A stretch of DNA of 64,000 nucleotides from Brevundimonas mediterranea (GTDB lineage: Bacteria > Pseudomonadota > Alphaproteobacteria > Caulobacterales > Caulobacteraceae), in assembly GCF_014196125.1 (NCBI RefSeq), contig NZ_JACIDA010000001.1, forward strand, positions 186,001 to 250,000. The letters run 5' to 3'. The position numbers were made by a program, and so were the translations under genes. Within the stretch, counting starts at the first letter, position 1. Every line of letters starts with the position of its first letter. The notes beneath the pieces were generated by a model. That model searched no databases, had not been told where the DNA came from, and worked only from the letters and a program-made list of their open reading frames with translations. Positions 29,517 through 39,077 of this stretch are shown in pieces.

Positions 29517-31184
29517 TTACCGCCCGAACTTCTGGTGCTGGATGCGCTTGGGGATGATGCTGTCGGCGCCCAGGCGGCGCATCTTGTCCTGTTCGTAGGC
29601 TTCGAAGTTTCCTTCGAACCATTCCACGTGGCCGTCGCCTTCGAAGGCGAGGATGTGGGTGGCCAGACGGTCCAGGAACCAGCGGTCGTGGGAGATGACC
29701 ACGGCGCAGCCGGCGAACTCTTCCAGGGCCTCTTCGAGGTTCTGAAGCGTTTCGATGTCCAGGTCGTTGGTCGGCTCGTCGAGCAGGATCAGATTGCCGC
29801 CCGAAGCCAGGGTCTTGGCCAGGTGCACGCGGTTGCGTTCGCCCCCCGAGAGCTGACCGACCTTCTTCTGCTGGTCGCCGCCCTTGAAGTTGAAGCTGCC
29901 GACATAGGCGCGGGTGTTGATCTCGCGCTTGCCGACCATCATCACATCGGTGCCGCCCGAGATGGCCTGCCAGATGGTCTCGTCCGGCTTCAGGTCGTCG
30001 CGCGACTGGTCGACATAGGCCAGCTTGACGGTCTCGCCGACCTTGATGGTGCCGCCGTCCGGGGTTTCCTGACCGGTGATCAGCTTGAACATGGTCGACT
30101 TGCCGGCGCCGTTGGGGCCGATGACGCCGACGATGCCGTTGGGCGGAAGCTTGAAGGTCAGGTTGTCGAACAGGGTCTTGTCGCCATAGGTCTTGGCTAG
30201 GCCTTCGACTTCCAGCACGACATTGCCCAGGCGCGGCCCGGGCGGGATCTGGATGTGGGCGTGGGTCTGGGCCCCGCGCATCGATTCCTGCTCGTCCACC
30301 ATCCGCTCGTAGGCGGCCAGACGGGCCTTGGACTTGGCCTGACGGGCCTTGGCGCCGGAGCGGACCCAATCCAGTTCGCGGCTGAGGGCGCGCTGGCGGG
30401 CTTCGGATTCCGAGTTTTCCTGAATGACGCGCTTGGTCTTGGCTTCCAGCCAGGAGGAATAGTTGCCCTCGTGCGGGTGGCCCTTGCCGCGGTCCAGCTC
30501 CAGCGTCCACTTGGTGACGAGGTCCAGGAAGTAGCGGTCGTGGGTCACCAGGATGACGCAGCCGGGGAAGTTTTCCAGGTGGTGCTGCAGCCAGGCGACG
30601 GATTCGGCGTCCAGGTGGTTGGTCGGTTCGTCCAGCAGCAGCATGTCCGGCTTGGACAGCAGCAGGCGGGCCAGGGCCACGCGGCGCTTTTCACCGCCCG
30701 ACAGGTTGGCGACCTCCCAGTCATCGGGCGGGCAGCGCAGGGCGCCCATGGCCATTTCGATGCGGCTGTCGATGTCCCAGACGTCGCCCGCGTCGATCTT
30801 CTCCTGGAGGGCGGTCATCTCCTCCATCAGCTCGTCGGTGTAGTTCTCGCCCAGTTCGGCGGCGACGGCGTTGAAGCGGTTGACCCACTGTTTCTCTTCG
30901 CACCAGGCCTCGACGTTCTCACGCACGTTCAGGGCGGGATCGAGCTGGGGCTCCTGCTCCAGATAGCCGCGCTTGATGCCGTCGGCGGCGCGGGCCTCGC
31001 CCGTGAACTCGTTGTCCAGGCCGGCCATGATCTTCAGCAGGGTGGATTTACCCGAGCCGTTGACCCCGACGACGCCGATCTTGGCGTCGTTATAGAAGCT
31101 GAGCCAGATGTTCTCGAAGATCTTGCGGCCGCCGGGGAAGGTCTTGGTCAGACCCTGCATCTGGAAAATATATTGCTGCGCCAT
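29517..31184 (-). CDS. ettA: Energy-dependent translational throttle protein EttA (ABC-F ATPase)
   Basis: EttA binds the ribosomal E site and gates translation according to ATP/ADP. The 555-residue length equals that of E. coli EttA. There are two ABC domains: the first has GVNGSGKST and LSGGEKRRVALARLL, the second GPNGAGKST and LSGGERNRVHLAKTL. Between them is the tRNA-interaction linker (LDWVRSGAKARQAKSKARL). The start MAQQYIFQMQGLTKTFPGG at 31184 matches the family; the frame upstream is not coding. It lies 145 bp downstream of repeat copy 2, in the same direction as the candidate RNA. Confidence 0.96.
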   Translation of the reverse strand: MAQQYIFQMQGLTKTFPGGRKIFENIWLSFYNDAKIGVVGVNGSGKSTLLKIMAGLDNEFTGEARAADGIKRGYLEQEPQLDPALNVRENVEAWCEEKQWVNRFNAVAAELGENYTDELMEEMTALQEKIDAGDVWDIDSRIEMAMGALRCPPDDWEVANLSGGEKRRVALARLLLSKPDMLLLDEPTNHLDAESVAWLQHHLENFPGCVILVTHDRYFLDLVTKWTLELDRGKGHPHEGNYSSWLEAKTKRVIQENSESEARQRALSRELDWVRSGAKARQAKSKARLAAYERMVDEQESMRGAQTHAHIQIPPGPRLGNVVLEVEGLAKTYGDKTLFDNLTFKLPPNGIVGVIGPNGAGKSTMFKLITGQETPDGGTIKVGETVKLAYVDQSRDDLKPDETIWQAISGGTDVMMVGKREINTRAYVGSFNFKGGDQQKKVGQLSGGERNRVHLAKTLASGGNLILLDEPTNDLDIETLQNLEEALEEFAGCAVVISHDRWFLDRLATHILAFEGDGHVEWFEGNFEAYEQDKMRRLGADSIIPKRIQHQKFGR

Positions 31185-31328
31185 GAGGTGCGGTGTCGCC
31201 CTTCGGGTTTCGTCGGATGGGGAGGTTTGGGCGGATGTAGCGATCCTGAGGCGCGAGAGCAAATAAGGCGAGCGGCGAACGCCGGCGCCTCCGCCGTTTT
31301 TGCGGCGGAGTTGGAGGCCCTTTGGAAG

Positions 31329-31895
31329 TGGAGGGCTGGGCGGGGCGCCGGGCCTTCGCCCGGAGTTTTGTGTTTTGATTACCGTTTCGACGAAGGTTTG
31401 ACGCCCCGCGCGGGTGGTTGGCCTGCAAGCTCGGGGCGCCGAGCGGTGGCGGTCTTATCGCCTAACCCCATAAGCCTGCGACGGGTCGGCGGTCCCTGCG
31501 AAGAACCGTCCCGAGTGCGATCGAGTATCCCCCTCGACCCTCCGGCGGCGCACCATGTGTCGCCGTCGGCGCGGAGGGATTGCACCCCCGCTCCCGTTCC
31601 ATCCGCTCTCGCCGCCGCAAGGTCGCAGGCCAAGCGAGCCCTCCAAGCGACGAGACCGGGAGTGATTATAGGGGGTGGGGAAACCCTGGCGGGGAAGTCG
31701 GGGCGAGAATCTGACAAGCCGTTGGAATTATTGGAGTGAGACCAGCGTCATTGTGACAGTTGGCGCCGTACGGGCCCCTCCGTCTCGCCGGCTTCGCCGG
31801 CGATCCACCTACCCCAGAGGGGGAGGAATGGGATGACGGAGATCCTCCCCCCTTGGGGGAGGTGTCGCGGCGCAGAGCGCCGTGACGGAGGGGGC
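31329..31895 (-). repeat. Dispersed repeat, copy 2 (about 567 bp, inverted)
   Basis: This is the reverse complement of the block at 12934-13511. The nested palindrome lies at 31774-31895 and the TATAAT at 31670-31665 on the minus strand. The long stem arms are at 31622-31630 and 31474-31482. The rest of the 786 bp gap between ettA and mscS holds only a TCCGCCG/CGGCGGA hairpin at 31290-31309 and about 75 unremarkable bases before mscS. Confidence 0.85.
31340..31658 (-). ncRNA. Candidate structured RNA inside repeat copy 2
   Basis: The same fold as in copy 1 can be drawn. The closing stem GCCTGCGAC/GTCGCAGGC is unchanged. GCGGGGG now pairs with CCTCCGC through one G-U. The variable stem is CGGTTC/GGGACCG (31508-31503 with 31496-31490), which differs from copy 1 at most positions yet still pairs. 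Transcription would run toward ettA, so it may act as an ettA leader. Confidence 0.4.
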
Positions 31896-31970
31896 GGCCC
31901 GCGTCGCCGCCTTGAGTGAAATTGCCTTGAGCGGGCTTCCATTCGGAGATCGAGACGTTAGACCCCCCTT

Positions 31971-32918
31971 ATGTCGAATGCCTCCCCTATAGCCGAAGCC
32001 GTCGCCGCAGGGCGTCAGGCCGTTGCGGTCGATACCGTCATGATCGCCAAGATCACCGACATGGCCGGTGATTTCGCCATCAATCTGACGATCGCCGCCC
32101 TGATCTTCGCGGCGACGGTGATCGCGGCCAAATGGTCCGCCCGGCTGGCGCGCAACGCCCTGTCACGGGTCGGCGGTTTCCGCCACGATCCGACCGTGCT
32201 GAGCTTCGCCGTTCAGGTCGTGCGGGTGGTGGTGTTCATCATCGGCATGATCGCCGTGCTGCAGCGGCTGGGGGTGCAGACCACTTCGATCATCGCGGTG
32301 CTGGGCGCGGCGTCGCTGGCCGTGGGCCTGGCCTTGCAGGGGACCCTGTCGAACGTCGCCTCGGGGATCATGCTGCTGGTGCTTCGACCCTATCGCGTGG
32401 GCGATGTGGTCGATGTGGGCGGCATGGCGGGCACGGTGCAGCGGCTGGACCTGTTCACGACCCAGTTGTCGAACGCCAACAACCACAAGATCGTCATTCC
32501 CAATTCCAAGGTGCTGAGCGACCCCCTGACCAATCTGACCGGCCAGCAGACGCGGCGGATCGAGATCAATTTCGGCGTGGGCTATGGCGACGACCTTAAC
32601 AAGGCGCGTTGCGTCCTGGCCGATATGGCGGCGGCGCATGAGAAGGTGCTGGATGACCCGCATCCGTGGACCGGCGTCACGGGCCTGTTGGACAGTTCGG
32701 TGCAGGTGACCCTGCACGCCTGGGTCAAAGTCGAGGACTGGTGGCAGACCCAGGCCGATCTGATGCAGGGCGGCAAGGAGGCGCTGGACGCCGCCGGGAT
32801 CGAAATTCCCTTCCCCCATCAGGTCGCCGTGCCCTATGGCGATGAAGACGTCATGCCGGTCGTCCGTGTACGGACGTTGGAAGACGGCGGGCATGACGTG
32901 AAGGTGAAGACGCGCTGA
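31971..32918 (+). CDS. Small-conductance mechanosensitive channel (MscS family)
   Basis: A 315-residue inner-membrane channel that opens under osmotic downshock. Three hydrophobic segments lie in the first 130 residues. The pore helix and beta-domain entry appear as AVGLALQGTLSNVASGIMLLVLRPYRVGDVV, the MscS signature. A C-terminal alpha/beta domain follows. The stop overlaps the start of the next gene in TGATG, so the two are translated together. Confidence 0.9.
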   Translation: MSNASPIAEAVAAGRQAVAVDTVMIAKITDMAGDFAINLTIAALIFAATVIAAKWSARLARNALSRVGGFRHDPTVLSFAVQVVRVVVFIIGMIAVLQRLGVQTTSIIAVLGAASLAVGLALQGTLSNVASGIMLLVLRPYRVGDVVDVGGMAGTVQRLDLFTTQLSNANNHKIVIPNSKVLSDPLTNLTGQQTRRIEINFGVGYGDDLNKARCVLADMAAAHEKVLDDPHPWTGVTGLLDSSVQVTLHAWVKVEDWWQTQADLMQGGKEALDAAGIEIPFPHQVAVPYGDEDVMPVVRVRTLEDGGHDVKVKTR

Positions 32919-33934
32919 TGCGATACGATTTCGGATCCGACAACACCGCGGGCATGGCGCCCAGCGCGGTCGAAGGTCTGGTGCGGGCCAACGCCGGCTA
33001 CGCCCGTTCCTATGGTTCAGACGAGGTCACGGCGCGGGCCGCCGATCAGATCCGCCAAAGGCTGGACGCCGACGCCGAGATCAGATTCGTGTTCAGCGGC
33101 ACGGCCGCCAACGCCATCGCCCTGTCTATGCTGGCCTTTCCGTTCGAAGCCGTGCTGGCGCACCATACCGCCCATGTCTGCACCGACGAGACGGGCGCGC
33201 CCGGCTTCTTCGGCCAGGGCGTGGGCCTGATCGGTCTTCCGGGCCTCTCGGGGCGGATCGATCCGCTGGCGTTGAAGGCGCAACTGGCGGAGCCCGAGGT
33301 CGGCCACCGCCAGCCGCCGGCGGCCCTGTCGCTGACCCAGGCGACCGAATATGGCGCGGTCTATACCGAGGAGGAGCTGCGCCATCTGATCGAGCCGGTG
33401 AAGGCCAGGGGATACGGCGTTCACATTGACGGAGCGCGGCTGGCCAATGCGGCGGCGGCGGGCTTTGACCTGAAGGATATTCCGCGCCTGGGCGTGGACG
33501 TGCTGGTGTTCGGCGGGGCCAAGGCGGGGGCGAACTGCGTCGAGGCCCTGGTCCTGTTCGACAAGAGCCTGGCGCGCCGGCTGGACAATCGGTTGAAACA
33601 GGCGGGGCAGGTGGCGTCCAAGGCGCGGCTGCTGGCCGGGCCGATGCTGGGCCTGCTGGAAAGCGGCGATTGGGAATCCGGCGGCGCCCATGCCAATCTG
33701 ATGGCGCAACGGCTGGCGGCGGGTGTGGCGACGCGCTCGCCCTATGTCCTGGCCCATCCGGTCGAGGCCAATACGGTGTTCGTGCGGATGCCGGCCGAGG
33801 CGCACCAGAGGCTGAACGCCCTGGGCTGGGCCTGTTATCAGTTCGACGACGGATCGGTGCGGTTCGTCTGTTCCTGGGCGACCCAGGCAGAGGCCGTGGA
33901 CGAGCTGATCGAGGCGGTCGCGGGCCTGAACTGA
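32918..33934 (+). CDS. Low-specificity L-threonine aldolase-type PLP enzyme
   Basis: A 338-residue fold-type I PLP enzyme of the beta-eliminating lyase/threonine aldolase group, cleaving beta-hydroxy amino acids to glycine and an aldehyde. The opening DFGSDNTAGMAP, the PLP-pocket VHIDGARLANA and the Lys in VFGGAKAGA are visible. It is coupled to the MscS gene by a one-base overlap, an unusual pairing that probably reflects compaction rather than a shared job. Confidence 0.85.
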   Translation: MRYDFGSDNTAGMAPSAVEGLVRANAGYARSYGSDEVTARAADQIRQRLDADAEIRFVFSGTAANAIALSMLAFPFEAVLAHHTAHVCTDETGAPGFFGQGVGLIGLPGLSGRIDPLALKAQLAEPEVGHRQPPAALSLTQATEYGAVYTEEELRHLIEPVKARGYGVHIDGARLANAAAAGFDLKDIPRLGVDVLVFGGAKAGANCVEALVLFDKSLARRLDNRLKQAGQVASKARLLAGPMLGLLESGDWESGGAHANLMAQRLAAGVATRSPYVLAHPVEANTVFVRMPAEAHQRLNALGWACYQFDDGSVRFVCSWATQAEAVDELIEAVAGLN

Positions 33935-33981
33935 ACCCTTGTCGCGCGTGCGGCCTTTCCCCGGTCGCATAGTCTGTCCAT

Positions 33982-35883
33982 ATGCGGATCATGGCGATGC
34001 GCGGAGAGCGCTCCGGCGGCCGGCGCGACCCTATGGTCAAGGCGCAACAGGCGGGGAGCATGCAGGAAAAGACAGAGGGACCCCCGACGCTGCAGGCGTT
34101 GGCGGACCTGGTGCGGCTGGTGGGCCGGTCGGGCGCGCCGCAACTGCGGTTGCGGCTGGTCTCGGCCGTTGGTCTGACGCTGGCGGGCAAGGCGCTGGGG
34201 GTGCTGGCGCCCCTGATGCTGGGCGCGGCGGTCAATCGGCTGGCGGCGGGGCAGGGGGCGGCCGTAGCGGTCGGGTGGGGCTTTGCAGCCTTCGCCGTGG
34301 GCTGGGCCATCGTGCGGTTCCTGTCGTCGGTCGCGCCCCAGGTGTCGGACGTGGTGTTCGCCCCGGTCCGGTCTGCGGCGCAGAGGAAGACGGCGGCCGA
34401 GGTGTTCGCCCATGCGCTGAGCCTGTCGCTGGATTTCCACCAGACCAAACGTTCGGGCGCCCTGTCGCGGACCATGGATCGCGGCTCGCGGGCGGTGGAC
34501 TTCCTGCTGCGCATCCTGGCCTTCAACCTGGTTCCGACCGGGGTGGAGCTGGTGCTGGCGGCGGCGGTGCTGGGCGGCAAGTACGACTGGCGGTTCGCGG
34601 CGGTCGCGGTGGCGGTGGTGGCGGTCTACACGATCGCGACCTTCGCCCTGTCGAACTGGCGGCTGGAACATCGCCGGGTCATGAACGCCGCCGATTCCGA
34701 GGCGGCCGGGGTCTCGGTCGACGCCTTGCTGAACTATGAGACGGTCAAGTCGTTCGGGGCCGAGAGCAGGGCGGCCCAGACCTATGACCGGGCCCTGGGC
34801 GACTACGCCCAGGCGTCGCTGAAGGCCAACAGCTCGCTGGCCCTGCTGAACGGCATCCAGGCCCTGATCATGAACCTGGGCCTTGGCGTCATGGCGGTGA
34901 TGGCCGGGTTCGAGGCGGCCGCCGGGCGGATGGGGCCGGGGGATGTGACGGCGGCGGTGCTGATCATGATCTCGCTTTATGCGCCGCTGAACATCCTGGG
35001 CTTCGCCTATCGGGAAATCCGCCAGTCCTTCATCGACATGGAGGAGATGCTGAAGGTGACGCGGCTGACGCCCCAGGTGGCGGATGCGGCCGACGCCGTC
35101 CCTTTGCCGCGACCGGTCGATGCGCGCGGGGCCTCGGTGGAGTTCCAGCAGGTCGGCTATCGCCACGACGCCCGGACCAGCGGGCTGGAGGACGTCAGCT
35201 TCGTCGCCGCGCCGGGCACGACCACGGCCCTGGTGGGGCCGTCGGGGGCGGGCAAGTCCACCATCGTCAAACTGGCGCTGCGACTGCTGGATCCGCAGGA
35301 GGGTCGGGTCCTGATCGACGGGCATGACGCGCGGACGGTGACCCAGGCGTCGTTGCGGGCGGCGGTCGCCCTGGTGCCGCAGGACGTGGCCCTGTTCAAC
35401 GACAGCCTCTACGCCAATATCGCCTTCGCCCGGCCGGACGCCGATGCGGCCCAGGTGTGGGCTGCGGCGGCGGCGGCGGAACTGTCCGACTTCATCCAAG
35501 GTCTGCCCGACGGGATGGAGACCCGGGTCGGGGAGCGGGGGCTGAAACTGTCGGGCGGAGAACGCCAGAGGGTGGGCATCGCTCGCGCCCTGCTGGCCGA
35601 TCCCTGCATCCTGATCCTGGACGAGGCGACCAGCGCCCTGGACAGCCGCACCGAGGCGGCGATCCAGAAGACCCTGCGCCGGGTCAGCCAGGGGCGGACC
35701 ACCCTGGTGGTGGCGCACCGGCTGTCGACCGTGGCGGACGCCGATCAGATCCTGGTGCTGAAGGCCGGGCGGATCGTCGAGCGGGGCGCGCACCACGAGC
35801 TGGTGGCGCGGCTGGGCGGGGAATACGCCGCCCTGTGGCGCAAGCAGACACGGGCGGGCAAGGCGGCTCAGACCGGGGACTGA
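33982..35883 (+). CDS. Atm1/HMT1-type ABC exporter (fused membrane and ATPase domains)
   Basis: A 633-residue half-transporter. The N-terminal part has six predicted membrane helices with NYETVKSFGAESRAAQTYDRAL and SLYAPLNILGFAYREIRQSFIDMEEM, which are characteristic of Atm1-like exporters of glutathione-sulfur or metal-glutathione compounds. The ATPase has GPSGAGKST, LSGGERQRVGIARALL and CILILDEATSALD. The start is uncertain: ATGs at 33982, 34033 and 34060 are in frame, and the last has GGGGAG close upstream. Confidence 0.88.
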   Translation: MRIMAMRGERSGGRRDPMVKAQQAGSMQEKTEGPPTLQALADLVRLVGRSGAPQLRLRLVSAVGLTLAGKALGVLAPLMLGAAVNRLAAGQGAAVAVGWGFAAFAVGWAIVRFLSSVAPQVSDVVFAPVRSAAQRKTAAEVFAHALSLSLDFHQTKRSGALSRTMDRGSRAVDFLLRILAFNLVPTGVELVLAAAVLGGKYDWRFAAVAVAVVAVYTIATFALSNWRLEHRRVMNAADSEAAGVSVDALLNYETVKSFGAESRAAQTYDRALGDYAQASLKANSSLALLNGIQALIMNLGLGVMAVMAGFEAAAGRMGPGDVTAAVLIMISLYAPLNILGFAYREIRQSFIDMEEMLKVTRLTPQVADAADAVPLPRPVDARGASVEFQQVGYRHDARTSGLEDVSFVAAPGTTTALVGPSGAGKSTIVKLALRLLDPQEGRVLIDGHDARTVTQASLRAAVALVPQDVALFNDSLYANIAFARPDADAAQVWAAAAAAELSDFIQGLPDGMETRVGERGLKLSGGERQRVGIARALLADPCILILDEATSALDSRTEAAIQKTLRRVSQGRTTLVVAHRLSTVADADQILVLKAGRIVERGAHHELVARLGGEYAALWRKQTRAGKAAQTGD

Positions 35884-36356
35884 GGCGCCGTCGGCAGTTT
35901 GCGTTTCAGGACTTCGCTCAGATTGGCCATGATGGCGATGCGGGCCTCGGCCGTGCCGGGGGCGTCCGGGGTCAGGCTGAGCAGCAGTTTCATCGCCTGG
36001 GCGTGGACCGTGGCGATGCGCCAGTCGAACCCGCCCTGGCGCGGCGCGGCGTCCAGCAGATCGCACAGACCCTTGGCCGCCGTGCACAGGTCGTCCAGGG
36101 CAAAGGGGCTGGCGGCGTCGATGACCTGGCTGGAGGCGGCGTAGGCGCTGTCCAGACGCAGGGCTTCGGGGATGTCCGGCGTCGGGTGCGCCAGCAGGGC
36201 GCCGATGTTCTCGGATATGATGGCCAGGGCCTGGTCCTTCAGCCCGTCCAGATTGGCTTTGGCCTGGGCCAGGGCGACCCCGACGCTGACGCCGCCGGGA
36301 CGATCCACCATTTCCGCGAGACGGGATTTGCGCTGGACATGGGTGATGACCGTCAT
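35868..36356 (-). CDS. Helical protein paired with a receiver (unknown)
   Basis: The 162-residue product is soluble and mostly helical. It begins HVQRKSRLAEMVDRPGGVSVGVALAQAKANL and ends with a helical bundle-like region (LCTAAKGLCDLLDAAPRQGGFDWRIATVHAQAMKLLLSL). Its start overlaps the stop of the single-domain response regulator in ATGA. It may be a partner, phosphotransfer-like or scaffold protein for that receiver. No conserved His of an Hpt domain can be pointed to with certainty. Its last 16 bases overlap the end of the Atm1-like gene. Confidence 0.65.
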   Translation of the reverse strand: MTVITHVQRKSRLAEMVDRPGGVSVGVALAQAKANLDGLKDQALAIISENIGALLAHPTPDIPEALRLDSAYAASSQVIDAASPFALDDLCTAAKGLCDLLDAAPRQGGFDWRIATVHAQAMKLLLSLTPDAPGTAEARIAIMANLSEVLKRKLPTAPQSPV

Positions 36357-36898
36357 GCGAACTCCATCGTCTTCTTGCGGATCATGTCGGCGCGCCGTTC
36401 TTCGCCGTCATAGTCGTCGTGCCGGAACCGGCGATCCGGTCCCAGATAGTCCCCGACCTCGAGGAAGGGCCGGCTGTCGCGCGCGACCCACAGGATCCGC
36501 TCCAGCAGCATGGCGGCGCTGAATGGCTTGGTCACGACGAAATTGGCGCCGCAGTCGCGCGCTTCGGTGACCCGCCCGCGCCGAATATGGCTGGCGGTCA
36601 TGATCACGGGCGTGAAGGCGTTGGGGTTGGGCCCTGACCGACGCAGCCAGCGCACCAGTTCGAAGCCGTCGATGTCCGGCATGTCGGTATCGACCAACAG
36701 CAGATCGACCGGCTTCTCCTGAAGAATGCGGCGCGCCTCGGCGCCTCTGCCGACAGTAAAAGTGGGGCGAATGCCGAAGCCGGCCAGGGCGCCCGTCGTC
36801 AGGGTCAGGGAGAAGGGCGAATCGTCGACGACCATGGTGATGGCGCCGCTGAGGTTGAAAACCGCGCTTTCTCGAAGAGAATCGCCTTGTGTCGCCAT
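36353..36898 (-). CDS. CheY-like single-domain response regulator
   Basis: A 181-residue receiver protein. The acidic pair is in MVVDDSPFS, the phosphoacceptor Asp in LLLVDTDMPDIDGFEL, the Thr/Ser switch in VIMTASH and the Lys in FVVTKPFS. There is no output domain; a charged 45-residue C-terminal tail (DRRFRHDDYDGEERRADMIRKK) follows. It is co-translated with the helical partner gene. Confidence 0.88.
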   Translation of the reverse strand: MATQGDSLRESAVFNLSGAITMVVDDSPFSLTLTTGALAGFGIRPTFTVGRGAEARRILQEKPVDLLLVDTDMPDIDGFELVRWLRRSGPNPNAFTPVIMTASHIRRGRVTEARDCGANFVVTKPFSAAMLLERILWVARDSRPFLEVGDYLGPDRRFRHDDYDGEERRADMIRKKTMEFA

Positions 36899-36971
36899 GA
36901 TTGGTTAGATTTCGCCCCGGTCAGGGGAGAGCTTCGCCTGATTTCATGGATTCGGGGTTAACGCCGTTCGG

Positions 36972-37919
36972 TCAAAGCGCGCCGATGGCGTAGAAGCGGT
37001 CGGCGCGCTGTTTCCGGATCTGCTGCGGCGACAGGCCTTCGAAGGCCTTCAGCTCCTCGGCCAGAACGTCGCCGACGTTGGCCATGGCGGCGGCGCGGTC
37101 GGTGTGGGCGCCGCCGAGGGGTTCGTCGATCAGCCGGTCGACGATCTTCAGCGCCAGCAGGTCCGGGCCGGTGATCTTCATGGCCATGGCCGCGTCCCTG
37201 GCCCGGGCGCCGTCGCGCCACAGGATGCCGGCCGCGCCTTCCGGCGAGATGACCGAGTAGATCGAATGTTCAAGCATCAGCACGCGGCTGGCGGCGGCGA
37301 TGGCGATGGCCCCGCCCGAGCCGCCTTCGCCCGCGATGGTGGCGATGGAGGGGACGCCCAGGGTCAGGCAGCGTTCGGTCGAACGGGCGATGGCCTCAGC
37401 CTGGCCGCGCTCCTCGGCGCCCAGGCCCGGATAGGCGCCGGCGGTGTCGATGAAGCTGAGCACCGGCAGGCCGAACTGTTCGGCCAGGTCCATCAGGCGC
37501 ACGGCCTTGCGATAGCCCTCGGGCCGGGCCATGCCGAAATTGTGGGTGATGCGGGTGGCGGTGTCGTGGCCCTTTTCCTGGCCCATGATGACGACGGGCC
37601 GGCCGCGGAACCGGGCCAGGCCGCCCAGTATGGCCTGGTCGTCGCCGAACTTGCGGTCGCCGTGCAACTCGTTCCAGTCGGTGAACAGGCTCTCGACATA
37701 GTCGACGAAATGCGGCCGCTGCGGATGGCGCGCGACCTGGGTCTTCATCCAGGGGTCGAGGCCGGCGTAGGTCTTCTTGCGCAGCTGTTCCGCCTTCTTG
37801 CGCAGGCCCGCGATCTCGGCGTCGAAACCGCCGGAGGTCTCGGACAGGGCCGACAGTTCCTCGATCTTGGCTTCCAGATCGGCGATCGGCTTTTCGAAGT
37901 CGAGATAGTGCGTGGCCAT
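36972..37919 (-). CDS. accA: Acetyl-CoA carboxylase carboxyltransferase subunit alpha
   Basis: AccA with AccD transfers the carboxyl group from biotin to acetyl-CoA, making malonyl-CoA for fatty acid synthesis. The 315-residue product has YLDFEKPIADLEAKIEEL, HPQRPHFVDYVESLFTDWNELHGDR, SFIDTAGAYPGLGAEERGQAEAIA and EGGSGGAIA, all typical of AccA. It is a single gene. A 130 bp gap with no clear element separates it from xerD upstream. Confidence 0.97.
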   Translation of the reverse strand: MATHYLDFEKPIADLEAKIEELSALSETSGGFDAEIAGLRKKAEQLRKKTYAGLDPWMKTQVARHPQRPHFVDYVESLFTDWNELHGDRKFGDDQAILGGLARFRGRPVVIMGQEKGHDTATRITHNFGMARPEGYRKAVRLMDLAEQFGLPVLSFIDTAGAYPGLGAEERGQAEAIARSTERCLTLGVPSIATIAGEGGSGGAIAIAAASRVLMLEHSIYSVISPEGAAGILWRDGARARDAAMAMKITGPDLLALKIVDRLIDEPLGGAHTDRAAAMANVGDVLAEELKAFEGLSPQQIRKQRADRFYAIGAL

Positions 37920-38049
37920 AAAGGCGTCCGGGACTGCAGGCGGGAAAACCGCCCCTAGGGAAGGCGGGGGAAACTAGAGAGGTCGGAGCGACGGGGCAAG
38001 CGGCGGTTCTACACCACTTCCGTCTCCCATGGGGAGAGGGACGTAGCCG

Positions 38050-38952
38050 TCAATCATCCCGCGCCAAGGGGTGGTTTTGCTGGACGACCTGGGCCAGGCG
38101 GTCGGTGGCGACGTGGGTGTAGATCTGGGTCGTGGCGATGTCGGCGTGGCCCAGCAGGGTCTGGACGACGCGCAGATCGGCGCCGCCCTCCAGCAGGTGG
38201 GTGGCGAAGGCGTGGCGCAGGACGTGGGGGCTGACGCGGGCGGGGTCGATGCCGGCGACCAGCGCCGCCTCGTCCAGGAGCTGGGCGAAGCGTCGGGGGG
38301 TCAGATGGCCGGTGCGGCCGGACGAGGGAAACAGCCAGGGACTGTCGGGCGCCGCAGGCTTTCGTTTGGCGTCGCGGGCGGTCAGCCAGGCCTTGATCGC
38401 TTCGCGGGCGGCGGCGTTCAGGGGGGCGAGCCTTTCCTTGCCGCCCTTGCCGCGCACGATCAGATAGGCGGGGTCGCGACGCACCGCATCGACCTTGAGC
38501 CCCAGCAGTTCCGAGACCCGCAGCCCCGAGGCGTAGGCCATCTCGACCAGGGCGACCAGGCGCAGCCCCCCTGCGGCGTCGCTCGCGGCGGCGGCGGCCA
38601 GCAGGCGGTCGATCTCGTCGCGGCTGAGCAGTTTGGGCAGGGGGCGGCCTTGCTTGGGCGCATCCAGGCGGCGCGACGGATCGTCCGTGCGCCAGCCCTC
38701 GGCCAGGGCGAACCGGTAGAACTGGCGCGCCGAGGAACGGCGTCGGGCGGCGGTGGCGGCCGACAGGCCGCGCCGCGACAGGTCGGCGAACCACACCTCA
38801 AGCGCCTCCTGGTCGGCCTGCATGAGCCCGCCGGCCTCGGCCAGGGCGGCCTCGGCGTCCGCCAAATCGCGGCCATAGGCGGACAGGGTGTGGGGCGAGG
38901 CGTCGCGTTCGACCGCCATCATCTCCAGAAAGGCCTCGATCTGGGGCGTCAT
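38050..38952 (-). CDS. xerD: Tyrosine recombinase XerD
   Basis: XerD with XerC resolves chromosome dimers at dif. The 300-residue product has the N-terminal SAM-like domain (FLEMMAVERDASPHTLSAYGRDL) and the full catalytic set: Arg in YASGLRVSELLGL, Lys in GKGGKERLAPL, HVLRHAFATHLLEGGADL, LLGHADI and the nucleophile Tyr in TTQIYTHV. The site is housekeeping, and no integrated element is seen beside it. Confidence 0.93.
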   Translation of the reverse strand: MTPQIEAFLEMMAVERDASPHTLSAYGRDLADAEAALAEAGGLMQADQEALEVWFADLSRRGLSAATAARRRSSARQFYRFALAEGWRTDDPSRRLDAPKQGRPLPKLLSRDEIDRLLAAAAASDAAGGLRLVALVEMAYASGLRVSELLGLKVDAVRRDPAYLIVRGKGGKERLAPLNAAAREAIKAWLTARDAKRKPAAPDSPWLFPSSGRTGHLTPRRFAQLLDEAALVAGIDPARVSPHVLRHAFATHLLEGGADLRVVQTLLGHADIATTQIYTHVATDRLAQVVQQNHPLARDD

Positions 38953-39077
38953 GACGCGATCCGGTCCGTGGGCGGATGGCGCGAGGGCGGGCTTGGTGTA
39001 GAGGTTTGATCAATCATGCCTGCCCGTTCCGCCGCCTTCGCCGTCCTTTCGACCGTCCGTTCCGCCGGAGCCGCCGG

